Positions 25,032-34,363 of a stretch of DNA of 64,000 nucleotides are shown piece by piece. The notes under the pieces were generated by a model that was not told where the DNA came from, did not search any database, and was given only the letters and a program-made list of their open reading frames with translations. Position 1 is the stretch's first letter; every line of letters starts with the position of its first letter. Both the position numbers and the translations under genes were made by a program. Source of the stretch: Myceligenerans crystallogenes (GTDB lineage Bacteria > Actinomycetota > Actinomycetes > Actinomycetales > Cellulomonadaceae); the NCBI RefSeq assembly GCF_039529775.1, contig NZ_BAAANL010000004.1, forward strand, positions 310,001-374,000. The letters run 5' to 3'.

Positions 25032-26320
25032 TGCCTGTCTCCGAGCGCGAACGCCCCCTGGCCGCCACGACCGGGCCGCGCCCCGGCCCGGCGGCGCCTG
25101 CGGACTCCCCCGCCTGGCTCATCGTCATGCAGCGCGAGATCGTCGCGCGCGTCATGAACAAGGCCTTCCTCCTCGGGCTCGGCGTGACCGTGCTGCTCAT
25201 CGCGGGCATCGCCGGGTTCTTCGCCTGGCAGGGCGGTCAGGCCGACAGCTACGCCGTCGCCGTCGTCGCGGGCGACGAGCCCGCGGCCGACGCCGTCGGG
25301 CTGGCCGACGAGGACCTGCGCGAGAACGGCGGCGAGGGGGAGCTGACCGTGCTGGAGGTCGCCGACGCCGAGGCGGCGCGGGCGGCGCTCGCGGACGAGT
25401 CGGCCGACGTGTGGCTGAGCAGCGCGGGCGGCGGCTCCGCCGCGGCGGACGGCGGGGCGGCCGGGGCCGCCCCCGAGTTCGACTGGAACCTCGCCGGCTG
25501 GGGCGAGCCGAGCCAGAAGCTCACGCTGCTCCTGGCCCCCGTCGCCGAGCAGGTGACGCTCGCCGAGCGGGCCGAGGCGTCGGGCACGAGCCTGACCGCG
25601 CTGTCGCGCGGCGGCGAGCTGGACACCCGGCGGCTGGACGGCAGCGGCGTCGGGGCGGGGGTGGTCGAGTTCGCGAGCTACGCGATGGCGTTCCTCTTCT
25701 TCATCGGGGCGCTCGGGTCCGGGCAGATGATCGCGTCCAGCGTCGTCGAGGAGAAGCAGTCCCGGCTGGTGGAGATCATCGCGTCGGCGGTGCCGCTGCG
25801 GCACGTCCTGGCGGGCAAGGTGCTGGGGAACTCCGTGATCGCGCTCGCGCAGAACCTCGTGTTCGCGTCCGTGGGGCTGATCGGGCTGGCCCTGACGGAC
25901 TACAAGGGCGCGGTGCCGGCGATGACCGCCTCGCTGACCTGGTTCGTCGTGTTCTTCACCGTCGGGTTCGTGGCGGTGGCGTCCCTGTACGCGATGTCGG
26001 GGGCGCTGGCGTCGCGTACCGAGGACCTGCAGGGCACGACGGCGCCGCTGACGATGGTGCTGATGGCCATCTACCTGACGACCTTCGGGGCGGAGGGGAC
26101 GCTCGAGCGGGTGCTGTCGTTCGTGCCGCTGACCTCGATCGTCTCCATGCCGACGCGGGTGCTCGCGGGGGACGCGGCGTGGTGGGAGCCGGTGGTCTCC
26201 GTCGTCCTCCTCGCGGCGTTCGCCGTGGTGGCCGTGCTGGTGTCGGAGAAGGCGTACCGGCGGGCCCTGCTGCAGACCGGCGGGCGGGTGAGCTGGAGGC
26301 ACGCGCTCGGCCGCGCCTGA
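25031..26320 (+). CDS. ABC-2 type transporter permease (NatB-like)
   Basis: A 429-residue permease. One N-terminal helix (about 38-60) is followed by a large extracytoplasmic region rich in Ala/Gly/Asp and Glu (about 61-210), then five or six helices including the family block SSVVEEKQSRLVEIIASAVP. This is the layout of NatB/YhaP-type exporters. Its start overlaps the ATPase stop by one base, so the two are co-expressed in fixed ratio. The cargo cannot be read from the sequence. Confidence 0.9.
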   Translation: MPVSERERPLAATTGPRPGPAAPADSPAWLIVMQREIVARVMNKAFLLGLGVTVLLIAGIAGFFAWQGGQADSYAVAVVAGDEPAADAVGLADEDLRENGGEGELTVLEVADAEAARAALADESADVWLSSAGGGSAAADGGAAGAAPEFDWNLAGWGEPSQKLTLLLAPVAEQVTLAERAEASGTSLTALSRGGELDTRRLDGSGVGAGVVEFASYAMAFLFFIGALGSGQMIASSVVEEKQSRLVEIIASAVPLRHVLAGKVLGNSVIALAQNLVFASVGLIGLALTDYKGAVPAMTASLTWFVVFFTVGFVAVASLYAMSGALASRTEDLQGTTAPLTMVLMAIYLTTFGAEGTLERVLSFVPLTSIVSMPTRVLAGDAAWWEPVVSVVLLAAFAVVAVLVSEKAYRRALLQTGGRVSWRHALGRA

Positions 26321-26467
26321 CGGGGCCGGGGAGGTAGCTGCCGGAAACATGGGGTGAAGGGGTTTCACGGGCTTGTCCCGCGGCGGCAACACCACCGAAA
26401 CCGCCCGGCCGCAGCATGGTGGGACCGAGGCGTCGACCCCGACGCCCTGCCCGCCAGGAGGCCGACC

Positions 26468-26674
26468 ATGGATGCCGCGATCCGGATGCAGTCCATCATT
26501 GCCGCAGCTGAACGCTCCCGCCCCCTCGGGAACCGGCCGCAGCGCGTCCGGCCCGCCCCGGGCGAGGGGAACGCGGGCGACACGCTGACCACCGACCCCC
26601 AGGACCGCAAGCGCCGCGCCCACGCCGCCCTGCTGGACCTCGTCGAGCAGACGGCGGCCAAGCGCCGCCGCTGA
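26468..26674 (+). CDS. Small basic hypothetical protein (68 aa)
   Basis: A short ORF with a clear AGGAGG 6 nt before its ATG. The product has an Ala/Ile-rich helix (MDAAIRMQSIIAAAE), an Arg/Pro-rich middle and a terminal helix rich in Lys/Arg ending AAKRRR, which suggests nucleic-acid or membrane-surface contact. No family is recognised. It stands alone between the ABC transporter and the PQQ-repeat gene. The ribosome binding site is the main support for its being real. Confidence 0.55.
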   Translation: MDAAIRMQSIIAAAERSRPLGNRPQRVRPAPGEGNAGDTLTTDPQDRKRRAHAALLDLVEQTAAKRRR

Positions 26675-26825
26675 TCCGGCGGCCGGTGACCCGCCCGCGA
26701 GCAGAGCCGCCGCCGCGCGGTCCGCGGCCCCGCGCCGGGACGGCGGGCACCCGTTCGCGCGATCCGTCGTCCCGGAGCGCGGAGGGCATGGCCCGCGGGT
26801 GGTGGGCTGTGGAAAACTCCGTTCC

Positions 26826-28415
26826 ATGTCCAGACCGGAGGACGATTCCCACGACGAGAGCGGCGTGCTGCTCGACAGCGTGCCCGAGCACATCAAGAAC
26901 CCGTCCGGGGACGTGCCCGGCCCGGCCGATCCGGCGGACGACGACGCCGCCGGGGACGGCCGCTCGAACCGGGCGCGGCGGGGTCCGGTCGCGGGTGCGG
27001 CGCTGCTGGGTCCGGGGTTGCGGCGCTCCGCTGCCGCGTCCGCCGGCGGGCTGCGCAAGGCGGGCGGCGCGCTGCGGTCGATGGTCCCGGGCAGCGTCAC
27101 GGGGCGGGCGATCCTCGCCGGTGGCGTCGCCGTCGTCGTCGCGGGCGCCGTCGTCGGCACGACCGTCGTCCAGGCGAACCAGCGCGACGCGCGCCTGCGC
27201 GCGGCGCCCGGGGGCGTGCTGACGCTGGCCGAGGCGCCTCGTGAGGCCTGGCACGTCGACCTCGGCGACGCCGTCGAACCGCGCGTCGTCCCCGTCGGGG
27301 ACCTGGCCGCCGTCACGGCCGGGGGCAGGGTGCTCGGGCTCGACCCGGAGACCGGCGAGCAACGCTGGGCGGTGGAGGTGCTCGGCAAGGCCGCGGTGTC
27401 CCAGGGCGCCACGGTGCGGTGCGGGTCGTCACCCCAGCCGGTCGGGTCGATCGCGGTGCGCACGCCGGCGCCGTCGGACCCGCTGGTCTGCGTGACGGAG
27501 GGCGGCGGCACGACCGAGGCGATCGTGATCGGCGCCGACGGCGCCGTCGAACGCCGCGAGCTCAAGACGGCCGGGGACGACGCCGCCGGGCTGCCCGCTC
27601 CCGTGCTCGCGCCCCTGCCCGACGGCGGGATCGCGGTGCTGACCCGGGACGACACCCCCGTCGACCTCGGCGAGGCCCGCGTCGTCGAGGACGGCAGCAC
27701 CGCGTCCGTCAAGGGGAACGTGCGATCCGCGCCCGGGCTCACCGTGCGCGTCGAGGACGCCGCGACCGGGGAACCGCGCTGGGAGCGCACGGTGGAGTTC
27801 GACGCCGGGGCGCAGGCGAACTCCTGCATCATGTGGACGCCCGAAGGCCCCGAGCTCGACGTGACCGGGGAGCTGACCTGGTCCGCGAACGGCGAGCTGA
27901 TCAGCGCCGACTCCTGCGGGATCAGCGCGCGCCTGGCGACGTCGGACGGCGCGCCGCAACCCGTCGCCGACGGGGAGCCGACGGCCACGCCGTGGGCGAC
28001 CGCCGATCCGGACCTCGACCCCGCGCTCGTCCCCCGGATCGAGGACGCGACCGGCGTCCTGGCGCAGACCGCGGGCACCGCGGTGCTGCTCACGGCGAAG
28101 GGCGAGATCGTGGCGTACGACGTCCGGTCCGGCGACCGGCGCTGGACCGCGGACGTCCTCGGGAAGGACGCCGCCACCGTCGCCGGCAGCTCCGCCTTCG
28201 GCGCGTACACGGACGGGCGGTCCGTGATGCTCGTGCTCGACGGCAGGGCCACCGGTGGCGACGGGCCGCTGCGCCTCGTCGCCCTCGACCTCGCGACCGG
28301 CGAGACCACCTGGGACATCTCGCAGGACCAGCCGTACTACCAGGTCGCCGCGATCGACGGGCACCTGGTGCAGATCAACGGGACCGGCGTGTCGGGGCTC
28401 GCGACCGCCTCCTGA
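26826..28415 (+). CDS. Membrane-anchored PQQ-type beta-propeller protein
   Basis: About 529 residues. An acidic, disordered cytoplasmic region (1-95) precedes a single membrane helix (about 98-118). The external part has PQQ-like blades such as VLGLDPETGEQRWAVEVLGK, VAYDVRSGDRRWTADVLGK and VALDLATGETTWDISQDQ. Such propellers in actinobacteria are usually surface scaffolds rather than enzymes, and no dehydrogenase active site is seen. The ATG at 26826 has no strong ribosome binding site. It precedes an ECF sigma gene in the same direction by 73 bp and may belong to that stress unit. Confidence 0.8.
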   Translation: MSRPEDDSHDESGVLLDSVPEHIKNPSGDVPGPADPADDDAAGDGRSNRARRGPVAGAALLGPGLRRSAAASAGGLRKAGGALRSMVPGSVTGRAILAGGVAVVVAGAVVGTTVVQANQRDARLRAAPGGVLTLAEAPREAWHVDLGDAVEPRVVPVGDLAAVTAGGRVLGLDPETGEQRWAVEVLGKAAVSQGATVRCGSSPQPVGSIAVRTPAPSDPLVCVTEGGGTTEAIVIGADGAVERRELKTAGDDAAGLPAPVLAPLPDGGIAVLTRDDTPVDLGEARVVEDGSTASVKGNVRSAPGLTVRVEDAATGEPRWERTVEFDAGAQANSCIMWTPEGPELDVTGELTWSANGELISADSCGISARLATSDGAPQPVADGEPTATPWATADPDLDPALVPRIEDATGVLAQTAGTAVLLTAKGEIVAYDVRSGDRRWTADVLGKDAATVAGSSAFGAYTDGRSVMLVLDGRATGGDGPLRLVALDLATGETTWDISQDQPYYQVAAIDGHLVQINGTGVSGLATAS

Positions 28416-28488
28416 TATCGCCCGCCGCACAACCCTTTCCCGGGCAGGTTCGTCGGGAGGGGTATGACGCCACGGATCGGAGCCCGCC

Positions 28489-29079
28489 ATGGGCTGGCAT
28501 GACGAGCTCGAGACGCTCGCCAGGGAGCGCGGCAGCGCGCTGACCGGGTACGCCTACACCCTGTGCGGCGATCCGCGGCAGGCCGAGGACCTCGTGCAGG
28601 AGGCGCTCGTGCGCTACTGCTCCCGGCTCGTGACCCCGCGCGCGGTGCGCGGCCAGGACCACGGCGAGGCCGGGATGCGCGCCGTCCCCCTGGACGACGT
28701 CGGCGCCGGCCCGGCCGGGTCACCCGTGCGCGTCGAGCGGGTCGAGGCGTTCGTGCGCCGCACCATCCTCAACCTCTACCTCGACGGGTGGCGGCGCAGG
28801 AAGCGCTGGACGCTGCTCGAACCGCGCGTCGCGGAGGCCGGGTACATCCCCTTCCCCGACTCGGGCATCACCGCGCGCGCCGACGTCGTCCTCGCCCTGC
28901 GGTCGCTCACGCCCCGCCAGCGCTCCGCCGTCGTGCTGCGGTTCTTCGAGGACATGACGATCAATCAGGTCGCCGAGGCGCTCGGCACCGCGCCCGGCAC
29001 CGTCAAGCGGTACCTGCACGAGGCGATGCGCACCCTGCGCGGCGTCCTGGAGCCGATGAACGCGGGCGGAGGTCTGTGA
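28489..29079 (+). CDS. ECF sigma factor (SigE-type family)
   Basis: A 196-residue sigma factor. Region 2 (LTGYAYTLCGDPRQAEDLVQEALVRYC) and region 4 (LTPRQRSAVVLRFFEDMTINQVAEALGTAPGTVKRYLHEA) are both present, with a longer linker than usual (about 45-100) carrying a polar insertion. It directs RNA polymerase to a small regulon, unknown here. Its stop overlaps the ATG of the next gene (TGATG), whose product has a membrane helix and is the likely controller. Confidence 0.9.
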   Translation: MGWHDELETLARERGSALTGYAYTLCGDPRQAEDLVQEALVRYCSRLVTPRAVRGQDHGEAGMRAVPLDDVGAGPAGSPVRVERVEAFVRRTILNLYLDGWRRRKRWTLLEPRVAEAGYIPFPDSGITARADVVLALRSLTPRQRSAVVLRFFEDMTINQVAEALGTAPGTVKRYLHEAMRTLRGVLEPMNAGGGL

Positions 29080-30413
29080 TGAACCACGAGGACGACTGGA
29101 ACCAGGACTACGGCTGGGCCGACCCCGAGGGGAGCAGGATCTTGGCCGAGACGCTCATCGCGATGGCCGACGGCGTCGACCCCTACTCGCCGACCGGGCC
29201 CGCCGCGAACGTCCGCGGGATGGCGGGCAGCGTGCGGCGGCGCCGGGCCGCGAAGCTCGGGGCGGCCGGCGGCGGGGCGCTCGCGGTCGCCGCGCTGCTG
29301 GTGTTCGGCGGGCCGCAGCTCGTGCCCGACGGCGACGCGGCGCCGGTGCTGCCGGGGAACCCGTCGCCGTCGTCGAGGGCGACCGAGGCGCCGGAGCGGT
29401 CCGCCGCGGTGGCGCCGCGGGCGCCGAGGCCGGTGCCGGTCGACGGCGCCCAGCTGCGGATCGACGAGGCCGCCGAGCAGCCCCCGCTGCTCCGGGGGAC
29501 CCGGCTGCGGTGCGGGGAGTCGTGGTCGCGGGTGGGGACGTCGTTCGACACGCGGCTGGAGCTCTCCGGGCTCACCAGCACCGCGTCCTGGTACGAGGGC
29601 GAGTGGTACTTCGGCGAGCGGGCGGCGGTCAGGGCCGTGGACGCCGCCGGCGGGCCGGTGGTCCGTGCCGGCCTGCAGTGGCCGAACCTCGTGTGGACGA
29701 CGCGCGCGGGCACCGTGGTCGACCTCGGTTCCGGCTGGGAGACCCCGGACTCGTTCACCAACACCGAGAACACGTCCGGCGTCACCGAGGCGTGGGACGA
29801 CCGGTCCAGCGAGTGCCTGGACTCGAAGGACGGCGCCCTGCCGGACGGCACGTACCAGGTGCGGGCCGTGTCGGTCGAGGACGGCACGCTGGTGGCGAGC
29901 GAGCCGGTGGCGGTCACGATCGTGGCGGGCGAACGCTTCCTCGCCGGCGGCGGCCTGGAGACCGCGGAGCCGCTCGACCTTCCGCAGGGGCCGGACGCGG
30001 CGCTCCTGGAGCAGGGCGGGATCAACAGCGTCGTCCTGGACCGCACCGGCGAGTACGAGCGGCTGATCGGTTACGTCGGGGACTGGGCCGCGCTGGAGAA
30101 GACGGTGGCGCGGGACGTGGTGTTCGAGGTCCGCGGGAGCTGCTCCGTGGCCGCGGGCGTCACCGAGGCGCGCAGCGTCGGGCTGACGGTGCGCGGCTCG
30201 TTCAACGGCGCGATCGAGGCCGCGGAGCGGATCCGGTGCGACGGCCGGGAGCACGCGACGGGCGAGTACGTCCACAGCGGGATCCCGTTCAGCGCCGACG
30301 GCGACGTCGGGCTCTACCTGACCCAGGTGCCGGACGACGTCGCCCAGGCGAACGTGCGGCTGGTCCCGGCACAGGCCCCCGCCCCGGGCCCGACCGTGGC
30401 CACGGCCGGGTAG
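29079..30413 (+). CDS. Membrane protein coupled to the ECF sigma factor, candidate anti-sigma factor
   Basis: A 444-residue protein with an N-terminal cytoplasmic segment of about 60 residues, one membrane helix (about 63-83) and a large external beta-rich region. The cytoplasmic part (ETLIAMADGVDPYSP, then RRRRAAKLGAAGGG) is short for a classical anti-sigma domain and lacks a zinc HxxxCxxC motif. Translational coupling to the sigma gene and the single-helix topology support a signal-sensing partner. The external domain has two Cys pairs (RCGESWS, SECLDSK, GSCSV, IRCDGRE) that could form disulphides. The sequence itself does not prove anti-sigma function. Confidence 0.75.
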   Translation: MNHEDDWNQDYGWADPEGSRILAETLIAMADGVDPYSPTGPAANVRGMAGSVRRRRAAKLGAAGGGALAVAALLVFGGPQLVPDGDAAPVLPGNPSPSSRATEAPERSAAVAPRAPRPVPVDGAQLRIDEAAEQPPLLRGTRLRCGESWSRVGTSFDTRLELSGLTSTASWYEGEWYFGERAAVRAVDAAGGPVVRAGLQWPNLVWTTRAGTVVDLGSGWETPDSFTNTENTSGVTEAWDDRSSECLDSKDGALPDGTYQVRAVSVEDGTLVASEPVAVTIVAGERFLAGGGLETAEPLDLPQGPDAALLEQGGINSVVLDRTGEYERLIGYVGDWAALEKTVARDVVFEVRGSCSVAAGVTEARSVGLTVRGSFNGAIEAAERIRCDGREHATGEYVHSGIPFSADGDVGLYLTQVPDDVAQANVRLVPAQAPAPGPTVATAG

Positions 30414-30417
30414 GGCC

Positions 30418-31560
30418 CTACCGCGCGGCCGGAGCCTCCGGCAGGGCCGCGCGCACCGCGTCCCAGACGCCCAGGAGGTACTGGATGCCGAGGGCGCGGT
30501 CGTAGAGGCCGTAGCCCGGGCGGGGGCGGTGGGTCGTGTTCTCGTCCCAGAGGTGCCGGCCGTGGTCCGGCCGGAGGTATCCCGTGTAGCCGGCCTCGGC
30601 GTAGGCGCGCATGATGCCGACGGTGTCGACGTCGCCCTCGCAGGCGCGGTGCGCCACCTCGGTGAAGTCGCCGCCGCCGAGGTGCTTGATGTTGCGCACG
30701 TGGCTGAAGTGGATGCGGTCCATGAACGTGACCACGGCGTCGACGGCGTCGGCCCCCTCGTTCGCCGAGAAGCTCCCGAGGCAGAGCGCGAGGCCGTGGC
30801 GCGGGCTGTCGTTCAGCGCGAGGACGCGCGCCAGGTCCTCCTTCGTGGACACGACGCGCGGCCAGCCGAACACGTCGAACGGCGGGTCGTCGGGGTGCAC
30901 CGCGAGGCTGATGCCGAACTCGTCGCAGACCGGGACGACCGCGTCCAGGAAGTACTCGTAGTGCGCGTACATGTCGTCGTGGGTGACGCCCTCGTAGGCG
31001 GCGGCGATCTCGGGGAGGCGGGCCATGCGCTCGGGCTCCCAGCCGGGCAGGGTGAGCTCCGCCGCGCCGGACAGGACGGCGTCGGCCGCCTTGGCCGGAT
31101 CCATCCGGTCGACGACGGCCTGCTCGTAGAACAACGCGGTCGAGCCGTCCGGGAGCGGGTGCCACAGGTCGGTGCGCAGCCAGTCGAAGACCGGCATGAA
31201 GTTGTACGTGACGACCTTGACGCCCGCGCGGGCGAGCCGTTCCAGCGTGGCGGCGTAGTTCTCGATCGCCTCGTCGCGGTCCATCCCGAGCACCCGCTTG
31301 CCGACCTTGATCGACTCGTGGACGTTCACCGACTCCACGACCTCGGCGTCGAACGTGCGCGTGACGCCGCGCTCGCGGGCCTCGGCGGGGATCGTGGTGA
31401 TCCGCGCGACCTCGGCGTCGATCTCCTCCTGGCTCCACGCCTCGCCCGCCTGCTTGTGGTGCAGGGACCAGACGATCGTCTCGACTCCGGGGATCTGGCG
31501 GATGTGGTCGAGGGTGACGGTGTCGTTGCCGTCGCCGTACCAGCGAAAGCCCATCTTCAT
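30418..31560 (-). CDS. uxuA: Mannonate dehydratase
   Basis: A 380-residue UxuA that converts D-mannonate to 2-keto-3-deoxygluconate in D-glucuronate breakdown. The start MKMGFRWYGDGNDTVTL, the IPGVETIVWSLH segment, the metal-ligand region FSHVRNIKHLGGGDF and the LRPDHGRHLWDE block are family features. The ATG follows GGAG by about 9 nt; a longer reading through the upstream gap is rejected because the operator and promoter lie there. The gene stands alone, with no uxaC or uxuB beside it. Glucuronic acid is a side chain of xylan, so this fits the xylanases in the window, with which it shares an operator type. Confidence 0.95.
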   Translation of the reverse strand: MKMGFRWYGDGNDTVTLDHIRQIPGVETIVWSLHHKQAGEAWSQEEIDAEVARITTIPAEARERGVTRTFDAEVVESVNVHESIKVGKRVLGMDRDEAIENYAATLERLARAGVKVVTYNFMPVFDWLRTDLWHPLPDGSTALFYEQAVVDRMDPAKAADAVLSGAAELTLPGWEPERMARLPEIAAAYEGVTHDDMYAHYEYFLDAVVPVCDEFGISLAVHPDDPPFDVFGWPRVVSTKEDLARVLALNDSPRHGLALCLGSFSANEGADAVDAVVTFMDRIHFSHVRNIKHLGGGDFTEVAHRACEGDVDTVGIMRAYAEAGYTGYLRPDHGRHLWDENTTHRPRPGYGLYDRALGIQYLLGVWDAVRAALPEAPAAR

Positions 31561-31589
31561 CGCGTGCGAGCTCCATCGGTCGTGGGTGA

Positions 31590-31612
31590 GTGCAAACGTT
31601 TGCACGATCGTA
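31590..31612 (-). promoter_or_regulatory. LacI-type operator and -10 box of uxuA
   Basis: GTGCAAACGTTTGCAC (31590-31605) is a perfect 16-bp palindrome 29 bp upstream of the ATG. Immediately upstream on the minus strand is TACGAT (31612-31607), a good -10, so the operator covers the transcription start. This placement suits a repressor. The AAACGTTT core is shared with the GH10 and first GH11 xylanase promoters. Confidence 0.75.
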
Positions 31613-31724
31613 GCGCGCTCGAAGACGTCACTGGGGCATCGTCCGGGCGGGCGCCGTCCGCGGCCCTGCGGACACGGCCGACGGAGCCGGCCCACCAGGA
31701 ACCGGGCCGTCCGCCGGTGGGTGG

Positions 31725-32513
31725 TCAGGCCGGGAGGCGGTCCCGGAGCCAGGTGATGTCCGGGGCCATGGCGCCCTTGGTCTCGCAGATGACCGGGGCG
31801 CCGGCCGCCGCGATGACGGCGACCAGCTCGGCCTCGGGGATCTGGCCCTGGCCGAAGTTGGTGTGGCGGTCCGCGCCGGAGCCCGCCGCGTCGCGGGAGT
31901 CGTTGGCGTGGACCAGGTCGATGCGGCCGGTGATCGCGCGGACCTGGGCGGCGGCCTCGCCGAGGTCCAGCCCGCCCGCCCAGGCGTGGCACGTGTCGAG
32001 GCAGAAACCCACCTTCGCCGCGCCGTCGGCCTGCTGGATCGCGGCCCAGAGCTGCTCGATCCGCTCCAGGCGGCGTGTCATGGAGTGATCGCCGCCCGCG
32101 GTGTTCTCGATGAGCACCGGGACGTCGGTCTCCAGCGCGTCGATCGCCTTGCGCCAGTTGTCGAAGCCCTTGGCGGGCTCGTCCTTCTCCCCGACGTGCC
32201 CGCCGTGCACGACGACGCCGAGCGCGCCCACCTCGGCGGCCCGGTCCATCGTGGTCTGCAGCAGCTTCCGGCTCGGGATCCGGATGCGGTTGTTCGTCGA
32301 GGCCACGTTGATGACGTAGGGCGCGTGGACGTACACGTCGAGCCCGGCCTCGGCGACGTCGGCCCGGAACCGGTCCACGCCGCCCTCGTACGGCAGGTCG
32401 CCGACCTTCCACTGCTGCGGATTGCTGAGGAACACCTGCACCTGGTCCGCCGCGAGCTCCTTCGCCGCCGCGACGGCCCCGGCCAGCTCCACGTGCGCGC
32501 CGATCTTCACCAT
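31725..32513 (-). CDS. nfo: Endonuclease IV (AP endonuclease)
   Basis: A 262-residue zinc-dependent AP endonuclease that cleaves abasic sites in base excision repair. The TIM-barrel metal ligands are visible: GAHVELAGAV, VVVHGGHVGEK, VLIENTAGG, GFCLDTCHAWAGG, LVHANDSRDAAG and the Glu of VICETKG. The ATG at 32513 gives MVKIGAHV and lies 7 nt after the -10 of a PafBC-like promoter, so the mRNA is probably leaderless; the ten extra residues of a longer reading would precede transcription start. It is a single gene upstream of uxuA with its own promoter. Confidence 0.95.
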   Translation of the reverse strand: MVKIGAHVELAGAVAAAKELAADQVQVFLSNPQQWKVGDLPYEGGVDRFRADVAEAGLDVYVHAPYVINVASTNNRIRIPSRKLLQTTMDRAAEVGALGVVVHGGHVGEKDEPAKGFDNWRKAIDALETDVPVLIENTAGGDHSMTRRLERIEQLWAAIQQADGAAKVGFCLDTCHAWAGGLDLGEAAAQVRAITGRIDLVHANDSRDAAGSGADRHTNFGQGQIPEAELVAVIAAAGAPVICETKGAMAPDITWLRDRLPA

Positions 32514-32520
32514 GCGGACC

Positions 32521-32542
32521 ACACTACGGCGACTCACTGACA
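32521..32542 (-). promoter_or_regulatory. PafBC / RecA-NDp-like promoter of nfo
   Basis: On the minus strand TGTCAGTG (32542-32535), 8 nt, TAGTGT (32526-32521): a match to TGTCRGTG-N8-TAnnnT at every defined position. The -10 ends 7 nt before the ATG. This is the clearest example of the motif in the window and precedes a DNA-repair gene. Confidence 0.75.
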
Positions 32543-32558
32543 TCGGGGCCGCCGGAGA

Positions 32559-33257
32559 TCAGTCGCTCAGCTCCCGGTCGATCCAGAAGGCCACGATCAC
32601 CATGACCAGGCCCGCGACAGCGATCCCCCAGTCGACCGTGCCCTGCGGCTGGACCTGTGCCCAGTAGGCCTCGAACCATTCCGGGAAGGAGTCCGCCTGC
32701 GCCATCGGCGACGACCCCGGGTCGTCGTTGCTGGCAAGCACCCGGGCGGGAAAGAGCATCGTGATCCCGAAGGCGAGCAGCAGCACGACGAGGTGCACGG
32801 CGGGAGGCATCGACCCGACGCCGAACTGCGTGACCACCAGCAGCGCAAGGGCCAGGAGCGCGAGCAGCGACAGCACGCCCGTGAGCCATTCCGGCAGGGC
32901 AGGGGGAGCGATCGTGACCACCCACACCCCCGCGTAGAAGATCAGTGCCGGCGGGCACAGGAGCCTCTTGATCGCACCGCGCACCACCTGCCTCTGGCCC
33001 ACCAGCACCAGGGGCAGGGCGGCGGGCATGATCATCAGGCAGAGCGCCGACCAGATCGCGAGCAGGGGCACGAACGCGCTCCGGAGCGCGGCGATGCCCG
33101 CATCGACGTCCGTCCCCTGCACGGTCCACCCGAACGTGTTGACCCAGTCGATCGCGCCGAGCACGAAGGCGATCACCAGCTCGGCCCCGAAGAGGGCCAG
33201 CGTGACCGGCCAGTTGTCCGGCCACCAGCACGTGAGCCAGCTCTCGTCGTCGTCCAT
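32559..33257 (-). CDS. Polytopic membrane protein of unknown function
   Basis: About 232 residues with six hydrophobic segments. It begins with an acidic, Trp-rich head (DDDESWLTCWWPDNW) and ends with an amphipathic segment before the last helix (VDWGIAVAGLVMVIVAFWI). No family is recognised. The ATG at 33257 has GAGG about 9 nt upstream and is preferred to a GTG or ATG up to 57 bp earlier. It is divergent from the nuclease gene and ends 45 bp before nfo. Confidence 0.7.
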   Translation of the reverse strand: MDDDESWLTCWWPDNWPVTLALFGAELVIAFVLGAIDWVNTFGWTVQGTDVDAGIAALRSAFVPLLAIWSALCLMIMPAALPLVLVGQRQVVRGAIKRLLCPPALIFYAGVWVVTIAPPALPEWLTGVLSLLALLALALLVVTQFGVGSMPPAVHLVVLLLAFGITMLFPARVLASNDDPGSSPMAQADSFPEWFEAYWAQVQPQGTVDWGIAVAGLVMVIVAFWIDRELSD

Positions 33258-33343
33258 CCGGAAGCCTCCCCACATATCGGGCCACATCAGATCGTGGATC
33301 CGCGCGAGGCGCAACCCCCTTCCGGCCGCTCCCGTCTGCTTGG

Positions 33344-34294
33344 ATGCTGCCTGTGATCGGATACGACGCCGAGTTCATCGGTCCCGGCGAGCTCGCCGTG
33401 CCCCTGCCCGTTCCCGCCCAGGACACCCGGCGGCTCGACTACACGCACTTCACGGTGCTGCTGGACCCCGCCCGGCGCCTCGCCGCCGCCACGGCCTGTG
33501 CCATCGACGGCGGCAAGCTGGTCGACTTCCCCCGCACCGGCACCTGGCGTCTCGACGCCCGCGTCCCGGTCACGGAGCAGGCCGGCAACGCCCTCTACGA
33601 GAACAACTCCTTCGACCGCGGCCACCTCGTGCGCCGCCTCGACCCGGTCTGGGGCGACGCGGCCGCGGCCGGGCAGGCCAACGCCGACACCTTCACCTTC
33701 ACGAACGCCGCCCCGCAGGTGGACGCGTTCAACCAGTCGAAGGACCTGTGGAACGGCCTGGAGGACCACGTCCTCGAGTACGCCGACGCCCACGACCACC
33801 GCATCGTCGTCCTGACCGGTCCCGTCCTCGAGGACGACGACCCGGTCTACCGCGGCGTCGGCATCCCGCGCATGTTCTGGAAGGTGGTCGCGTGGGCGTC
33901 GTCGTACGACGACGTCCCGGGGGACGACGACGTCCCGGCGGACCCGGCCGGCCCGCCGTCGTCCGGCCCGCGCCTCTACGCCGCCGCCTTCGTGCTCGAC
34001 CAGACCCCCCTGCTCGACGAGGCCGAGCTCGCCCGGATCACCACGCAGGCGCTCGCCCGCGACCAGATCCCCCCGCTCGGTCCCTTCCGGACCTATCAGG
34101 TCCCCGTGGTCGACGTGGCGTCCCTCACATCGATCGACCTGGGCAACCTCCTCACCGCGGACGTGCTCGGCCTCCAGCCGGAACCGCAGCCGGACGCGGA
34201 ACCGGGCGAGATCCTCATCCAGCGCGTCCCTCAGGCGCGCCGCTGGACCGAGCTGTCCGGAAGCGACCAGATCCACCTGCGGGCCGGATCGTGA
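33344..34294 (+). CDS. DNA/RNA non-specific endonuclease (beta-beta-alpha-metal fold)
   Basis: About 316 residues, of the NUC1/Serratia nuclease family. The active-site block NNSFDRGHLVRR supplies Asp91 and general base His94 (DRGH). Asn121 (FTNAAPQ) and the LWNGLED segment fit the Mg-binding helix. There is no signal peptide, so it acts inside the cell or is released otherwise; no immunity gene is seen beside it. The ATG at 33344 is used, but a GTG at 33353 giving IGYDAEFIG is also plausible, as TTGGAT lies 7 nt before it. A short inverted repeat (34305-34319) follows the stop before ppc. Confidence 0.85.
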   Translation: MLPVIGYDAEFIGPGELAVPLPVPAQDTRRLDYTHFTVLLDPARRLAAATACAIDGGKLVDFPRTGTWRLDARVPVTEQAGNALYENNSFDRGHLVRRLDPVWGDAAAAGQANADTFTFTNAAPQVDAFNQSKDLWNGLEDHVLEYADAHDHRIVVLTGPVLEDDDPVYRGVGIPRMFWKVVAWASSYDDVPGDDDVPADPAGPPSSGPRLYAAAFVLDQTPLLDEAELARITTQALARDQIPPLGPFRTYQVPVVDVASLTSIDLGNLLTADVLGLQPEPQPDAEPGEILIQRVPQARRWTELSGSDQIHLRAGS

Positions 34295-34363
34295 CCGATC
34301 GGAACCGTTCGTAGAACGGACGCAAAGTTCTCACCAACGCCGGATACCAATAGTCTCAGAGGC

